The notes: generated from the letters alone by a model not told the origin. Counted from the stretch's first letter, positions 35,498-45,446 are shown. The stretch is 50,796 nt of DNA from an uncultured Oscillospiraceae bacterium (GCA_947627285.1 CANQVL010000014.1:1-50796), one strand, 5' to 3'. Numbers and translations: made by a program.

Positions 35498-35692
35498 ATG
35501 ATGCTCTATCCCACAATGCCCGAGCTTTTGTGCCGGGTGGACAACAGCCGCTACCTTCTTGTGAACCTCATCGCCCAGCGCGCCCGCACCATATCGGGCG
35601 AGGCGGAGGCGCACGGCATAAGCCTTGACGAAAAGCCCGTCTCCATCGCAATAAAGGAGATAGCCGAGGGCAAAATAACCGCCTCCATGTGA
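35498..35692 (+). CDS. rpoZ: RNA polymerase omega subunit
   Basis: A short protein of 64 residues; family features are VDNSRYLLVNLIAQRARTISG and KPVSIAIKEIAEGKI. Omega helps assemble and stabilise the polymerase beta-prime subunit. The length is normal for Gram-positive forms. AAAGGAAG lies upstream; ATG 35498 or 35501 may be used. It sits between gmk and priA. coaBC, which often lies between rpoZ and priA, is absent. Confidence 0.94.
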   Translation: MMLYPTMPELLCRVDNSRYLLVNLIAQRARTISGEAEAHGISLDEKPVSIAIKEIAEGKITASM

Positions 35693-35708
35693 AGCTGAAA
35701 CGCGGAAT

Positions 35709-37955
35709 ATGGCTTTGAATATCGCGAAAATCGCTGTTTCGGCGGCCATATACTCCATTGACAGGCTCTACTCCTACCTCATCCCAGAGCCTCTCGCCGG
35801 CAAGGTCCTCCCAGGTGTGCGCGTCACCGTCCCATTCGGGAAGGGAAACCGCCGGAGCGAGGGGGTCGTCCTGAAGCTCACGGACTCGTCGGAGAGGGAA
35901 AAGCTCAAGGCGGTGGAGTCCGTCCTTGATCCGGAGCCTGTGTTCTCACAGGAGCAGATAAAGCTTGCCCTGTGGATGCGGGAGCGGTATTTTTGCACCT
36001 TCTACGAGGCGGCGCGGGCAATGCTCCCCGCGGGGATGTGGTTCAACGCCGAGAGCCGGCGCAAGGTGGGGGATAAGACCCAAAAATTCGCCTCCCTCGC
36101 CGTTTCCGCCGAGGACGCCGCCCAAATAGCCCACCAAAAGCACCTCACCGCCCCCAAGCAGGAGGGGATACTTGACCTCCTCTCCGCCGTGGGCGAGGCG
36201 GCGGTTGCCGACATATTGGCTCTCACCGGCGCCTCCGCCTCATCCCTCACCGCCCTTGAAAAGCAGGGGCTTGTGGAGACCGCCGTCCGGGAGGTCTACC
36301 GCCGCCCCGTCCGCGTAGGCGGCGACACGGCGGAGGAAATACGCCTGACGCCCGACCAGCAGGCGGCGTTTGACGGCCTTTTGGACCTCATGAGCTCCGG
36401 AAAGCCCTCCGCGGCGCTCCTTTTCGGCGTCACGGGCTCAGGAAAGACCAGCGTCTATATCCGCCTTGTGCAGGAGGCGCTAAAGGCGGGCAAAACCGCC
36501 CTCATAATGGTGCCTGAGATAGCCCTGACGCCCCAGCTTGTGGATATCTTTTCCTCCCACTTCGGAGATGATATTGCCGTCCTCCACTCATCCCTCACCA
36601 TGGGCGAGCGGTACGACGAGTGGAAGCGCATACGCTCAGGAATGGTGAGGGTGGTCATAGGCACCCGCTCCGCCGTCTTCGCGCCGCTGGAGAACATCGG
36701 CATAATCGTCATAGACGAGGAGCAGGAGCACACCTACAAGTCCGAAAACTCCCCCCGCTACCACGCCAGGGAGGTGGCAAAGTTCAGGTGCGTCCAGTCC
36801 GGCGCCCTCCTTCTTCTGGGCTCCGCAACACCATCAGTTGAGTCCATGTACGCCGCCAAAACCGGCAGATACGGGCTTTTCACCCTGGAGAACCGCTACA
36901 ACGCCCGGCCCCTTCCCGACGTGCTCATAGCCGATATGCGCCGGGAGCTTAAAAGCGGCAACGGCGGCGCGGTGAGCTCCCTTTTGCGCGAGGAGCTCAA
37001 AAAGAACATCGACAACGGCGAGCAGAGCATTCTCTTTCTAAACCGACGCGGGGCGTCAAGCCTTGTGATGTGCGGCGAGTGCGGCTACACCTTTGAGTGC
37101 AAAAACTGCTCCGTCTCCATGACATACCACTCCGTTGGCAGCAATTTGCGCTGTCACTACTGCGGCTGGTCCGAGCCCGTCTATGAGGAGTGCCCCCAGT
37201 GCGGCGGCAAGCTCAAATTCGTGGGCGTCGGCACCCAGAGGCTTGAGGAGGAGCTGCGGGAGCTCTTTCCCGACGTTGATATGATCCGCATGGACACCGA
37301 CACCGTGGCGAGGGCGGGCTCCCATCAAAAGCTCCTGAGCCAATTCAGGGACCGGCGCGTCCCCATTCTGCTGGGTACGCAGATGGTCACCAAGGGGCTT
37401 GACTTTGCCAACGTCACCCTGGCTGCGGTCATATCCGCCGACCAGTCCCTTTATGCCGGAGATTTCCGCGCCCACGAGCGCGCCTTTTCCCTCATCACCC
37501 AGGTGGTGGGCAGATCCGGCAGGGGGGAGAAGTCCGGCAGGGCGATTTTGCAGACCCTGACGCCGGAAAACCCGGTTCTGAAGCTCGCCGCCGCCCAGGA
37601 CTACATGGGCTTTTACGAGCGCGAGATCGGCGTCCGCCGGCTTTTGGGTGCGCCCCCGGTGAACGACCACATAACCGTCACCGTCACAGGCGCCGACGAG
37701 GGCATGGTCCTTCGTGGGTGCGTGAGACTTGCGGATATCATAAGGTCCGCGGGCGCCGGCCTGGGCGTGACGGTCCTGGGACCCGCGCCGGCGGGCGTCA
37801 CAAAGGTAAACAACAGATACAGATACCGCCTCACCCTCCGCCTCACCAACAGCCGGGAGACGAGGGATATGATAAGCTCCGTCCTCAGGGCCTTTTCAGG
37901 CGAGAGCGAGAACAGAAGGCTCGCGGTATTTGCCGACGCCGACCCGCTGGAGTGA
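35709..37955 (+). CDS. priA: primosomal protein N' (replication restart helicase PriA)
   Basis: A helicase of 748 residues that reloads the replisome at stalled forks. The N-terminal DNA-binding domain begins IAKIAVSAAIYSIDRLYSYLIP. Walker A is FGVTGSGKTSVY, and the DEAH-like box reads DEEQEHTYK. A zinc-binding region contains paired cysteines (CGECGYTFECKNC, CHYCG, CPQCGG) between the helicase lobes. The C-terminal lobe has GTQMVTKGLDF and QVVGRSGRG. The ribosome site is weak. def follows after 31 bases. Confidence 0.97.
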   Translation: MALNIAKIAVSAAIYSIDRLYSYLIPEPLAGKVLPGVRVTVPFGKGNRRSEGVVLKLTDSSEREKLKAVESVLDPEPVFSQEQIKLALWMRERYFCTFYEAARAMLPAGMWFNAESRRKVGDKTQKFASLAVSAEDAAQIAHQKHLTAPKQEGILDLLSAVGEAAVADILALTGASASSLTALEKQGLVETAVREVYRRPVRVGGDTAEEIRLTPDQQAAFDGLLDLMSSGKPSAALLFGVTGSGKTSVYIRLVQEALKAGKTALIMVPEIALTPQLVDIFSSHFGDDIAVLHSSLTMGERYDEWKRIRSGMVRVVIGTRSAVFAPLENIGIIVIDEEQEHTYKSENSPRYHAREVAKFRCVQSGALLLLGSATPSVESMYAAKTGRYGLFTLENRYNARPLPDVLIADMRRELKSGNGGAVSSLLREELKKNIDNGEQSILFLNRRGASSLVMCGECGYTFECKNCSVSMTYHSVGSNLRCHYCGWSEPVYEECPQCGGKLKFVGVGTQRLEEELRELFPDVDMIRMDTDTVARAGSHQKLLSQFRDRRVPILLGTQMVTKGLDFANVTLAAVISADQSLYAGDFRAHERAFSLITQVVGRSGRGEKSGRAILQTLTPENPVLKLAAAQDYMGFYEREIGVRRLLGAPPVNDHITVTVTGADEGMVLRGCVRLADIIRSAGAGLGVTVLGPAPAGVTKVNNRYRYRLTLRLTNSRETRDMISSVLRAFSGESENRRLAVFADADPLE

Positions 37956-37986
37956 GGCGGACAAATCTACAAAGGGAGAAATCCGA

Positions 37987-38496
37987 ATGGCACTTAGGAA
38001 CATACGTGAGGAGGGCGACTCCATACTTCTGAAGACCTGTCGCCCTGTAACAGATTTCAACAGGAGGCTCCACACCCTCCTTGACGACATGCGCGACACG
38101 CTCCTTGAAGCCGACGGGGTGGGTCTTGCCGCCCCGCAGGTGGGGATACTCCGCCGCGTTGTCATCGTCATGGACACCAACAAGGAGGAGCTCACCCCTG
38201 AGGAGCAGATAATAGAGCTCATAAACCCCCAGATCATATCCTGCGACGGCGAGCAGACGGGGCAGGAGGGGTGCCTGTCCGTCCCCGGCGTATACGGCAT
38301 CGTCACCCGCCCGGAGCACGTGGTCGTGCGGGCGCTGGACAGGTACGGGAAGGAATTTACCGCGGAGGGCACCGGCCTCACCGCCAGGTGCTTCTGCCAC
38401 GAGATAGACCATCTTGACGGTCACCTCTTTACCGAGCGCGCCCAGCGCATTTTGACGCCGGAGGAGCTTGAGGAGATGAACAGGGAAGACAAATGA
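37987..38496 (+). CDS. def: peptide deformylase
   Basis: A metalloenzyme of 169 residues that removes the formyl group from new proteins. The three family motifs are GVGLAAPQVG, EGCLSVPG (metal-binding Cys) and HEIDHLDG (two metal-binding His and the catalytic Glu). AAAGGGAG precedes ATG 37987. The stop overlaps the fmt start as ATGA. This is a def-fmt pair acting at opposite ends of N-formylation. Confidence 0.97.
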   Translation: MALRNIREEGDSILLKTCRPVTDFNRRLHTLLDDMRDTLLEADGVGLAAPQVGILRRVVIVMDTNKEELTPEEQIIELINPQIISCDGEQTGQEGCLSVPGVYGIVTRPEHVVVRALDRYGKEFTAEGTGLTARCFCHEIDHLDGHLFTERAQRILTPEELEEMNREDK

Positions 38497-39407
38497 GAGT
38501 TTTTTTCATGGGCACGCCGGACTTTGCCGCCGCGTCCTTATCCGCCGTACTTGACGCCGGCTTTGATGTTGTTGGCGTCTTCACCCAGCCCGACAAGCCG
38601 GTGGGAAGAAAGCAGATCCTTGAAGCTCCCCCCGTAAAAAAGCTGGCAGTCTCGCGGGGCGTTCCCGTGTGGCAGCCGAAAAAGCTGCGCGACGGTACGG
38701 CGGCGGAGCTTATCCGCTCCCTAAAGCCGGACGTCATAGCCGTCGTCGCCTACGGGCGCATACTCCCGAAGGAGATCCTTGACATACCCCCAAAGGGGTC
38801 AATTAATATCCACGGCTCGCTCCTCCCCAAATACCGGGGCTCCGCCCCCATACAGTGGGCGGTCATCAACAACGAGCCCGTCACCGGCGTCACCGCCATG
38901 TATATGGCTGAGGAGCTGGACGCCGGGGACATGATCGAAAAGCGTGAGGTCCCCATATTGCCTGAGGAGACGGCGGGGGAGCTCATTGAAAGGCTCGCCC
39001 CCATAGGCGCCCGGCTCCTTTGCGACACTCTGCAAGGTATAGATGCCGGGACCGTGACCTCCGTACCCCAAAACGAAGCCGAGGCGACCTTCGCCCCGCC
39101 CCTCACAAGGGAGCTGGCGGAGCTGGACTTCTCCCTGCCCGGGGCGCTTGTGGCGTCAAGGGTGAGGGGGCTGGACCCCTGGCCCGTGGCGACAGCGGAG
39201 CTTGCCGGGGTCAAATTCAAAATATACAAGGCTTACAACACCGTAAAATCCGTCTCCGCCCCGCCGGGCACAGTTATCTCCGCCGGAAAGCAGGGGATCG
39301 AGGTCGCCGTATCCGACGGCTCGGTCACTATAACCCGGCTCCAGGCTCCCGGAGGAAAGCAGATGGCGGCGGCGGACTATCTGAGGGGGCATCCCATATG
39401 TGTCTGA
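38493..39407 (+). CDS. fmt: methionyl-tRNA formyltransferase
   Basis: A protein of 304 residues that formylates initiator Met-tRNA with 10-formyltetrahydrofolate. VFFMGTPDFAA is at the N-terminus; HGSLLPKYRGSAPIQWAVINNE carries the catalytic Asn-His region, and LDAGDMI follows. The C-terminal part is the tRNA-binding domain. It overlaps def by four bases and rsmB by ten, so the three are probably coupled. Confidence 0.97.
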   Translation: MRVFFMGTPDFAAASLSAVLDAGFDVVGVFTQPDKPVGRKQILEAPPVKKLAVSRGVPVWQPKKLRDGTAAELIRSLKPDVIAVVAYGRILPKEILDIPPKGSINIHGSLLPKYRGSAPIQWAVINNEPVTGVTAMYMAEELDAGDMIEKREVPILPEETAGELIERLAPIGARLLCDTLQGIDAGTVTSVPQNEAEATFAPPLTRELAELDFSLPGALVASRVRGLDPWPVATAELAGVKFKIYKAYNTVKSVSAPPGTVISAGKQGIEVAVSDGSVTITRLQAPGGKQMAAADYLRGHPICV

Positions 39408-40702
39408 ACGCCCGTAAAGCCGCGCTGGAGGCGCTGACAGGCTGCCGCAGGCGCGGGGCAAGACCCGAATATATCCTGTCCCACAGCGGACTTGGCGACC
39501 CCAGGGAGATGTCCCTGGCGGTGAACATCGTAAACGGCGTCCTTCAAAACCGCACCTACCTTGACTACGTCATCGCCGCCAGCGCTCAGAGCTTCAAAAA
39601 GCTCCAGCCCATAGTCCTTGACATACTCAGGCTCTCCGCCTACCAGATACTCTTTCTTGACCGGGTGCCCAACAGGGCGGCGGTGAGCGAGGGCGTGGAC
39701 CTCTGCAAGGCTTACGCCCCCCACGCCTCGGGACTTGTCAACGCCGTGCTCAGGCGCGTAAGCGAAAAGGGGAATTTGAACATAGAGGACAGGCCCGCCG
39801 AGGAGTACCTTTCCATACGCTACAGTCACCCCGTATGGCTCGTGAGACAGCTCTCGGAGCTCTACGGCGACAAGGTCTGCGAGGAGATACTTATCGCCGA
39901 CAACTCCGCCCCGCCCGTAGCCGTCCAGGTGAACACCCTGAGGACCACGGCGGAGGAGCTCTCCGGGGCCCTGACCGCCTCCGGCGTCAACGTGAAGCCC
40001 TGCCCGATCCTTCCGGACGCTTTGTATCTTTGCGACACCGGCCCCGTTGAGGAGCTTGAGGAGTTTAAAAAGGGCCTATTTTACGTCCAGGACCCGGCGG
40101 CGAGGCTGGTGACTGTCGCGGCGGGGATCGTTCCGGGAGAAAAAGTGCTGGACCTGTGCGCCGCGCCTGGGGGCAAATCCTTCGCCTCGGCGATAGCCAT
40201 GGGCGATAGGGGCGAGGTCCGCGCCTATGACATACACGAAAAGAAGCTGGGGCTCATTGTCCGGGGCGCCCAAAGGCTGGGGCTCTCCTCAGTAAGGGTC
40301 GCCGCCGGCGACGCCAGCCGGTTCGACCCCCGACTTGAAGCGTGCGCCGACGCGGTTTTGTGCGACGTGCCCTGCTCCGGCACCGGGGTAATACGGAAAA
40401 AGCCGGAGATACGCTACAAGGCGCCGGAGGACCTGGAGGGGCTTTACGAAATACAGCTCGCCATACTGAAAAACGCCTCAAGGTACGTAAAGCCCGGCGG
40501 GAGGCTCGTCTACTCCACCTGCTCCATACTCAAGCGTGAGAATGAGGACGTGACAAACGCCTTTCTCAGGGAAAACGGCTCCTTTGAGCCCGTACCCTTT
40601 GAGCTTCCCGAGCCCTTCGGAAAATCGGACGGGCAAAAGACCATACTGCCCTCACAGGGCGGCACTGATGGGTTTTTTATATGTGTTTTGCGGAAAAAAT
40701 GA
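39398..40702 (+). CDS. rsmB: 16S rRNA (cytosine-967) methyltransferase RsmB
   Basis: A protein of 434 residues. The N-terminal NusB-like RNA-binding domain covers about residues 1-140 (ARKAALEALTGC at its start). The methyltransferase domain has LDLCAAPGGKSFASA for S-adenosylmethionine, CDVPCSGTGVIRKKPEI with a catalytic cysteine, and VYSTCSILKRENE with the second cysteine. ATG at 39398 is used, with GAGGGGG eight bases upstream, inside the end of fmt. rlmN overlaps its stop. Confidence 0.95.
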   Translation: MCLNARKAALEALTGCRRRGARPEYILSHSGLGDPREMSLAVNIVNGVLQNRTYLDYVIAASAQSFKKLQPIVLDILRLSAYQILFLDRVPNRAAVSEGVDLCKAYAPHASGLVNAVLRRVSEKGNLNIEDRPAEEYLSIRYSHPVWLVRQLSELYGDKVCEEILIADNSAPPVAVQVNTLRTTAEELSGALTASGVNVKPCPILPDALYLCDTGPVEELEEFKKGLFYVQDPAARLVTVAAGIVPGEKVLDLCAAPGGKSFASAIAMGDRGEVRAYDIHEKKLGLIVRGAQRLGLSSVRVAAGDASRFDPRLEACADAVLCDVPCSGTGVIRKKPEIRYKAPEDLEGLYEIQLAILKNASRYVKPGGRLVYSTCSILKRENEDVTNAFLRENGSFEPVPFELPEPFGKSDGQKTILPSQGGTDGFFICVLRKK

Positions 40703-41742
40703 CAGAAAATAACGGCAGGGCGGATATAAAATCAATGCTGCCGGCGGAGCTTTCCAAGACCCTTTCGGACATGGGCGAGCCCGCGTTTCGGGCAAAGCAG
40801 GTATTCAAATGGCTCTCATCGGGCGTATCCTCCTTTGACGAAATGAGCAACCTCCCCAAAGCCCTGTGGGAGAGGCTGGCTGAGCGCTTTTATCTCACGT
40901 ACCCTTACGTTGAGAGAAAGCAGGTCTCCGCCGTTGACGGGACCGTAAAATACCTTTGGCGGCTTTTGGACGGGAACCACGTGGAGAGCGTCGTCATGCG
41001 CTACGAGCACGGTAATACCGTGTGCGTGTCCTCCGAGGTGGGATGTCCCATGGGATGCGCCTTCTGCGCCTCGACGATAGGCGGGAAGGTGCGGAACCTC
41101 TCAGCGTCCGAGATACTTGACCAGGTGATCTTCGCCCAGCTTGACTCGGGTATGCGCATATCAAACATCGTCCTCATGGGGATAGGGGAGCCGCTGGACA
41201 ATTTTGACAACGTTGTTCGGTTCCTGCGGCTTGTAAACGACCCGGAGGGTATGAACATCGGTATGCGCCACATCTCCCTCTCCACCTGCGGTCTGGCGGA
41301 AGGGATTGACAAACTGGCGGAGCTTGATTTACAATTGACACTGTCGGTATCCCTCCACGCGCCCGACAACGAGACGCGCGGCAGGATAATGCCGGTGAAC
41401 CGCGCCTACGATGTGGACACGCTGTTGGCGGCGTGCGGCAGATATTTCAGGCGCACCGGGAGAAGGATATCATATGAGTACGCCATGATACGGGACGTGA
41501 ACGACACTCCCTACCACGCCTCGCTCCTGGCGGACAGGCTCGCGGGAAGCGGGTCACATGTGAACCTCATCCCGCTCAACGAGGTGCCGGAGAGCCGTCT
41601 GCGCCCCTCCACGCCGGAGGCCATGCGGAGCTTCATCGGCATACTTGAAAAGAGAGGCATAAACGTCACCGTCCGGCGGAAGCTGGGACCTGACATAGAG
41701 GCCAGCTGCGGTCAGCTGCGCCGGGAAAGAGAGAAGAATTGA
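40699..41742 (+). CDS. rlmN: 23S rRNA/tRNA adenine-C2 methyltransferase RlmN
   Basis: A radical SAM methyltransferase of about 347 residues that methylates A2503 of 23S rRNA and some tRNAs. The iron-sulfur cysteines are in CPMGCAFCAS, and GIGEPLDNFDNV and ISLSTCGL are further family blocks. The catalytic C-terminal cysteine lies in EASCGQLR. The start overlaps the rsmB stop as ATGA; an in-frame ATG at 40681 is a possible alternative. Neither has a strong ribosome site. Confidence 0.95.
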   Translation: MTENNGRADIKSMLPAELSKTLSDMGEPAFRAKQVFKWLSSGVSSFDEMSNLPKALWERLAERFYLTYPYVERKQVSAVDGTVKYLWRLLDGNHVESVVMRYEHGNTVCVSSEVGCPMGCAFCASTIGGKVRNLSASEILDQVIFAQLDSGMRISNIVLMGIGEPLDNFDNVVRFLRLVNDPEGMNIGMRHISLSTCGLAEGIDKLAELDLQLTLSVSLHAPDNETRGRIMPVNRAYDVDTLLAACGRYFRRTGRRISYEYAMIRDVNDTPYHASLLADRLAGSGSHVNLIPLNEVPESRLRPSTPEAMRSFIGILEKRGINVTVRRKLGPDIEASCGQLRREREKN

Positions 41743-41751
41743 GGTGAGGCT

Positions 41752-42486
41752 ATGGACTCCTTCGCCATTACGGATAAGGGGAGCGTCAGGAAGGCAAATC
41801 AGGACGCCTGCCTTATCCACCGGGAGGAAGAAAAGGGCACGGCGTTACTCTTGGTGTGCGACGGCATGGGCGGTCACAACGCGGGGAACGTGGCAAGCTC
41901 CCTTGCCGCCTCGGTATTTGCCGGGGAGGTAAAGGAGGGGCTGGCAAAGGCGCGGGTGACCGGAGGCGTGTGCAGTCTGATGAAAAGCGCCCTCAGAACG
42001 TCGAACTCGGCTGTTTTTCAGCTGAGCGAGGCGGAGGAGAGCTGCCGGGGCATGGGGACCACAATGGTCTCCGCCGTCATAATCGGCGGCGAGGCGACGG
42101 TGATGAACGTGGGGGACAGCAGGTGCTACCACATGTCACGCGGGCTCCTGCGCCAGGTGACGCGCGACCACTCCGTTGTGGAGGAGATGGTCGAGCGGGG
42201 CGAGATAACCCGCGAGGAGTCGCGCCACCACCCCAGGAAGAACCTGATAACCCGTGCCGTTGGCACCTCAAGCGACCTGGAGGCGGACTTTTTCTCCGTC
42301 TCGCTGAGCGCCGGGGACACGCTCCTCCTCTGCTCCGACGGCCTTTCCAACGTCCTCACCGACGGAGAGCTCTCGGCGTTCCTGGCGGGCTCCGAAAGCG
42401 CGGAGTCGGTATGCCGGGGGCTTATAGACGAGGCTCTGCGCCGGGGCGCGCCGGACAACGTCACAGCGGTGGTTTTCAGGCTGTGA
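41752..42486 (+). CDS. prpC: PP2C-type serine/threonine phosphatase PrpC
   Basis: A protein of 244 residues that reverses PrkC-type phosphorylation. Metal-binding motifs in order are KANQDACL, CDGMGGHNAGN, GMGTTMV, GDSRCYH, LLLCSDGLSN and GAPDNVTAVV. No membrane segment is seen. GAGGTGAGG lies before the ATG, ten bases after rlmN. prkC follows, a conserved phosphatase-kinase pair. Confidence 0.97.
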   Translation: MDSFAITDKGSVRKANQDACLIHREEEKGTALLLVCDGMGGHNAGNVASSLAASVFAGEVKEGLAKARVTGGVCSLMKSALRTSNSAVFQLSEAEESCRGMGTTMVSAVIIGGEATVMNVGDSRCYHMSRGLLRQVTRDHSVVEEMVERGEITREESRHHPRKNLITRAVGTSSDLEADFFSVSLSAGDTLLLCSDGLSNVLTDGELSAFLAGSESAESVCRGLIDEALRRGAPDNVTAVVFRL

Positions 42487-42525
42487 TTTCCTTTGATCCC
42501 CAAGTACGCACGGGAGGTTGATTTT

Positions 42526-44418
42526 ATGGATGATATGTATATCGGAAGGTATCTGGACGAAAGGTACGAGATACTTGAGAGGATAGGCTCCGGCGGCATG
42601 GCGGTGGTGTACAAGGCTCTTGACCACCGTCTAAACCGGTATGTGGCTATAAAGATACTCAAGTCCGACCTCGCCCAGGACCCGGAGCTCAGGCGCCGGT
42701 TCCACGCGGAGAGTCAGGCTGTAGCCATGCTTTCCCACCCGAATATCGTGTCCGTATACGACGTGAACCACTCCGAGAACGTGGATTATATCGTCATGGA
42801 GCTCATCGAGGGCATAACCCTGAAGCAGTACATAAACCGCAAGGGGCTGCTCAACTGGAAGGAGACCGTTCACTTCACCACCCAGATAGCCAAGGCGCTG
42901 GAGCACGCCCATTCCAGGGGGATAATCCACAGGGACATAAAGCCCCACAACATCATGATACTCAAGGACGGCAACGTGAAGGTGGCTGATTTCGGCATAG
43001 CCAGGCTCCTGACCACCCAAAACACCCTCACCCAGCAGACGCTGGGCTCCGTCCACTATATATCCCCGGAGCAGGCCAAGGGCGACGCGGCGGACGCGCG
43101 CTCGGACATCTACTCCGTGGGCGTGGTGATGTACGAGATGCTCACGAGCCGCCTCCCCTTTGAGGGGGATTCGGCTGTGTCCATCGCAATCCAGCACATA
43201 TCCTCCGTGCCTCTCCAGCCCAGGGAGATAAACCCGGACATACCCGTGGGGCTCGAGGAGATAACAATGCGGGCGATGGACCCAAATATAAACACCCGCT
43301 ACCAGTCCGCCACGGAGCTCATAGCCGACCTTGAGGACTTCCGCAAAAACCCCTCCGTGCGCTTCAATTACTCCAAGATACCCTCCATGGCGGACGACCT
43401 GGACGCCACCCGCGCCATACCCTCGGGGCACAACATCTCCGAGGCGGAGCGTCTGCGCCGGCGCGTCAGCGGGAACGGCGCCACAAGGAACAGGGTGACA
43501 CCGAAGGAATACAGGGAGAACCGCCGAAAGGCCGGTAAAAACACCATGCTGGTGGGGATATTCTGCATTATACTGTTGCTGGTCGGCCTTGTCGCGGCAA
43601 TGTGGGAGTTCTTTCTGAAGGACGTTTTTCTTCCCGAGGAGGAGGAGCACATACGTGTGCCCAACTTTGTGGGGAGAATGTATGAAAGCGTCATAAGCAA
43701 CGAGGAATATCTGCGGTACTTCCGGTTCGAGCCGCCCAAGTACGACTACCAGTCAACGAATCCCGAAGGGTATATACTCGATCAGGACCCGGACGCGGGA
43801 ATGACCTATAACCAGACCGGCGAACCGGTCCCCGTGACCCTCACCATCGCGGCGGGGCAGGAGCAGCTCTTTATGCCCTACCTCATAAACCGGGATTACC
43901 GGGAGGCGCGGAGGATAATCGAGGGAATGGGGCTCATTCCGGACATTCAGGCGCAGGCAAACGACACCTACACGCCGGACTATGTTTTCTACCAGTCGCC
44001 GGACAAGGATACCCCCCTGACTCCGGGCATGACGGTCACGATAATCTATTCCACGGGGCCCGAGATACCCATGGTGCCGGTGCCGGACCTCAAGGGCCTC
44101 ACCGAGGCGACGGCGCTTCAGAAGCTTGAAAAGGCCCAGCTCACCGGCAAGAAGGTGGAGGAATTCAACGCCGACGCCACAAAGGGCAGGGTGTTCCAGC
44201 AGAGCGTGGACCCGGAGGTTGAGGTGGAGCTGGGAACGGAGATCGTGTTCTATATCTCCTTAGGTCCCGAGCCCACGGATACCCCCGAGGTGCCCATACC
44301 CGGATACGGGGAAAACGAAGGCGGCGGAGAAGGTCCCGGAGATAACCCCGACGAGGGAGAGAACTCCAACGGCGAGGAATACGGCGGGGACGAAGAGGGG
44401 ATAACGCCAATTGGGTGA
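42526..44418 (+). CDS. prkC: serine/threonine protein kinase with PASTA domains (PrkC)
   Basis: A membrane kinase of 630 residues that senses cell-wall fragments. The kinase domain has GSGGMAVVYKA, K43 in VAIKIL, HRDIKPHN with D137, and DFGIAR. One membrane helix lies at about residues 338-362. Three PASTA-like repeats occupy most of the outside part, followed by a Gly/Glu/Asn/Asp-rich tail of about 50 residues. ATG at 42526 has GGGAGG upstream. The stop overlaps rsgA by eight bases. In Bacillus PrkC triggers spore germination by muropeptides. Confidence 0.96.
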   Translation: MDDMYIGRYLDERYEILERIGSGGMAVVYKALDHRLNRYVAIKILKSDLAQDPELRRRFHAESQAVAMLSHPNIVSVYDVNHSENVDYIVMELIEGITLKQYINRKGLLNWKETVHFTTQIAKALEHAHSRGIIHRDIKPHNIMILKDGNVKVADFGIARLLTTQNTLTQQTLGSVHYISPEQAKGDAADARSDIYSVGVVMYEMLTSRLPFEGDSAVSIAIQHISSVPLQPREINPDIPVGLEEITMRAMDPNINTRYQSATELIADLEDFRKNPSVRFNYSKIPSMADDLDATRAIPSGHNISEAERLRRRVSGNGATRNRVTPKEYRENRRKAGKNTMLVGIFCIILLLVGLVAAMWEFFLKDVFLPEEEEHIRVPNFVGRMYESVISNEEYLRYFRFEPPKYDYQSTNPEGYILDQDPDAGMTYNQTGEPVPVTLTIAAGQEQLFMPYLINRDYREARRIIEGMGLIPDIQAQANDTYTPDYVFYQSPDKDTPLTPGMTVTIIYSTGPEIPMVPVPDLKGLTEATALQKLEKAQLTGKKVEEFNADATKGRVFQQSVDPEVEVELGTEIVFYISLGPEPTDTPEVPIPGYGENEGGGEGPGDNPDEGENSNGEEYGGDEEGITPIG

Positions 44419-45313
44419 GGGCAGGATAATCAAGGCCCTCAGCGGCTTTTACTACGTTGAGGACGGCGGCAGGACAGTGCGCTGCCGCGCCCGTGGCAAA
44501 TTCAGGCACACCGGCGAAAGCCCCCTGGTGGGGGACCTGGCGGAGTATACGGCTCTATCCTCGGACGAGGGCGTGATTGACGCCGTTTTACCCAGGAAAA
44601 ACGCCTTTTCCCGCCCGCCGGTGGCAAATATCGACCTTATGGTGATAGTGGCGTCCCGCGCCATACCCGTGACGGACCCGTTCCTCATCGACCGCATGAC
44701 GGCCATAGCCGTGAACGCCGGCGCGGAGCCGGTGGTGTGCGTGAACAAATCGGATATGGACCGGGCGGACGGGCTTACGGAGATATACAGGCTGGCGGGG
44801 ATAAAGACTGTCCTCACCAGCGCCGTGACAGGCGAGGGGATAGGGGAGCTGAAGGAGCTGCTTTCCGGCAAATTCAGCGTCTTCACCGGCAACTCCGGCG
44901 TGGGAAAGTCCAGCATTTTGAACCGCCTTGACCCGTCCCTCAACATACCCACCGGCGAGGTGAGCGAAAAGCTGGGCAGGGGGCGGCACACCACGCGGCA
45001 CGTGGAGATCTTCGCCTCCTTCGGCGGCGCTTACATAGCCGACACGCCGGGCTTTGCCGCCTTTGACCTGGAGACGTCGGAGCTCACAGACCCGGAGGCG
45101 CTCCAGTACGCCTTCCCGGAGTTCGGGCCCTATTTGGGCGCCTGCCGGTTCACAGGCTGTTCCCACACCGGGGAGAAGGGCTGCGCCGTTCTGGAGGCGT
45201 TGAGACAGGGCTCCATCGCCCCCACGAGGCACAAAAGCTACGTGCGGCTCTACGAGCAGCTCTCATCTGTCAAGGATTGGGAGCGTAAGGATAAAAAAGC
45301 AACGGCAAAATAA
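44411..45313 (+). CDS. rsgA: ribosome small-subunit-dependent GTPase RsgA
   Basis: A circularly permuted GTPase of 300 residues that acts in 30S maturation. An N-terminal OB-fold (IIKALSGFYYVEDGGRTVRCRARG) precedes G4 (CVNKSD), G1 (GNSGVGKSS) and G3 (DTPGF). The C-terminal zinc region reads CRFTGCSHTGEKGCAV. TTG at 44411 is the likely start, overlapping prkC, with GAGGGG upstream. rpe, which usually follows, is absent; a strong terminator comes next. Confidence 0.95.
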   Translation: MGEGRIIKALSGFYYVEDGGRTVRCRARGKFRHTGESPLVGDLAEYTALSSDEGVIDAVLPRKNAFSRPPVANIDLMVIVASRAIPVTDPFLIDRMTAIAVNAGAEPVVCVNKSDMDRADGLTEIYRLAGIKTVLTSAVTGEGIGELKELLSGKFSVFTGNSGVGKSSILNRLDPSLNIPTGEVSEKLGRGRHTTRHVEIFASFGGAYIADTPGFAAFDLETSELTDPEALQYAFPEFGPYLGACRFTGCSHTGEKGCAVLEALRQGSIAPTRHKSYVRLYEQLSSVKDWERKDKKATAK

Positions 45314-45343
45314 CTTTCCCGCAACAATAGAGAAATCATTCGA

Positions 45344-45369
45344 CCGTCCCTTCGGGGGCGGTTTTTTTT
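45344..45369 (+). terminator. rho-independent terminator after rsgA
   Basis: CCGTCCC at 45344-45350 pairs with GGGGCGG at 45355-45361 around a TTCG tetraloop and is followed by eight T. It ends the yicC-rsgA transcript. Confidence 0.92.
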
Positions 45370-45446
45370 GCCTCCTTTGCTTTGGAATAATCGCATTATA
45401 CTACAAAAGCTTTTTAAAGTCAAGTAAAATTACTTTGAGAAGCTTA

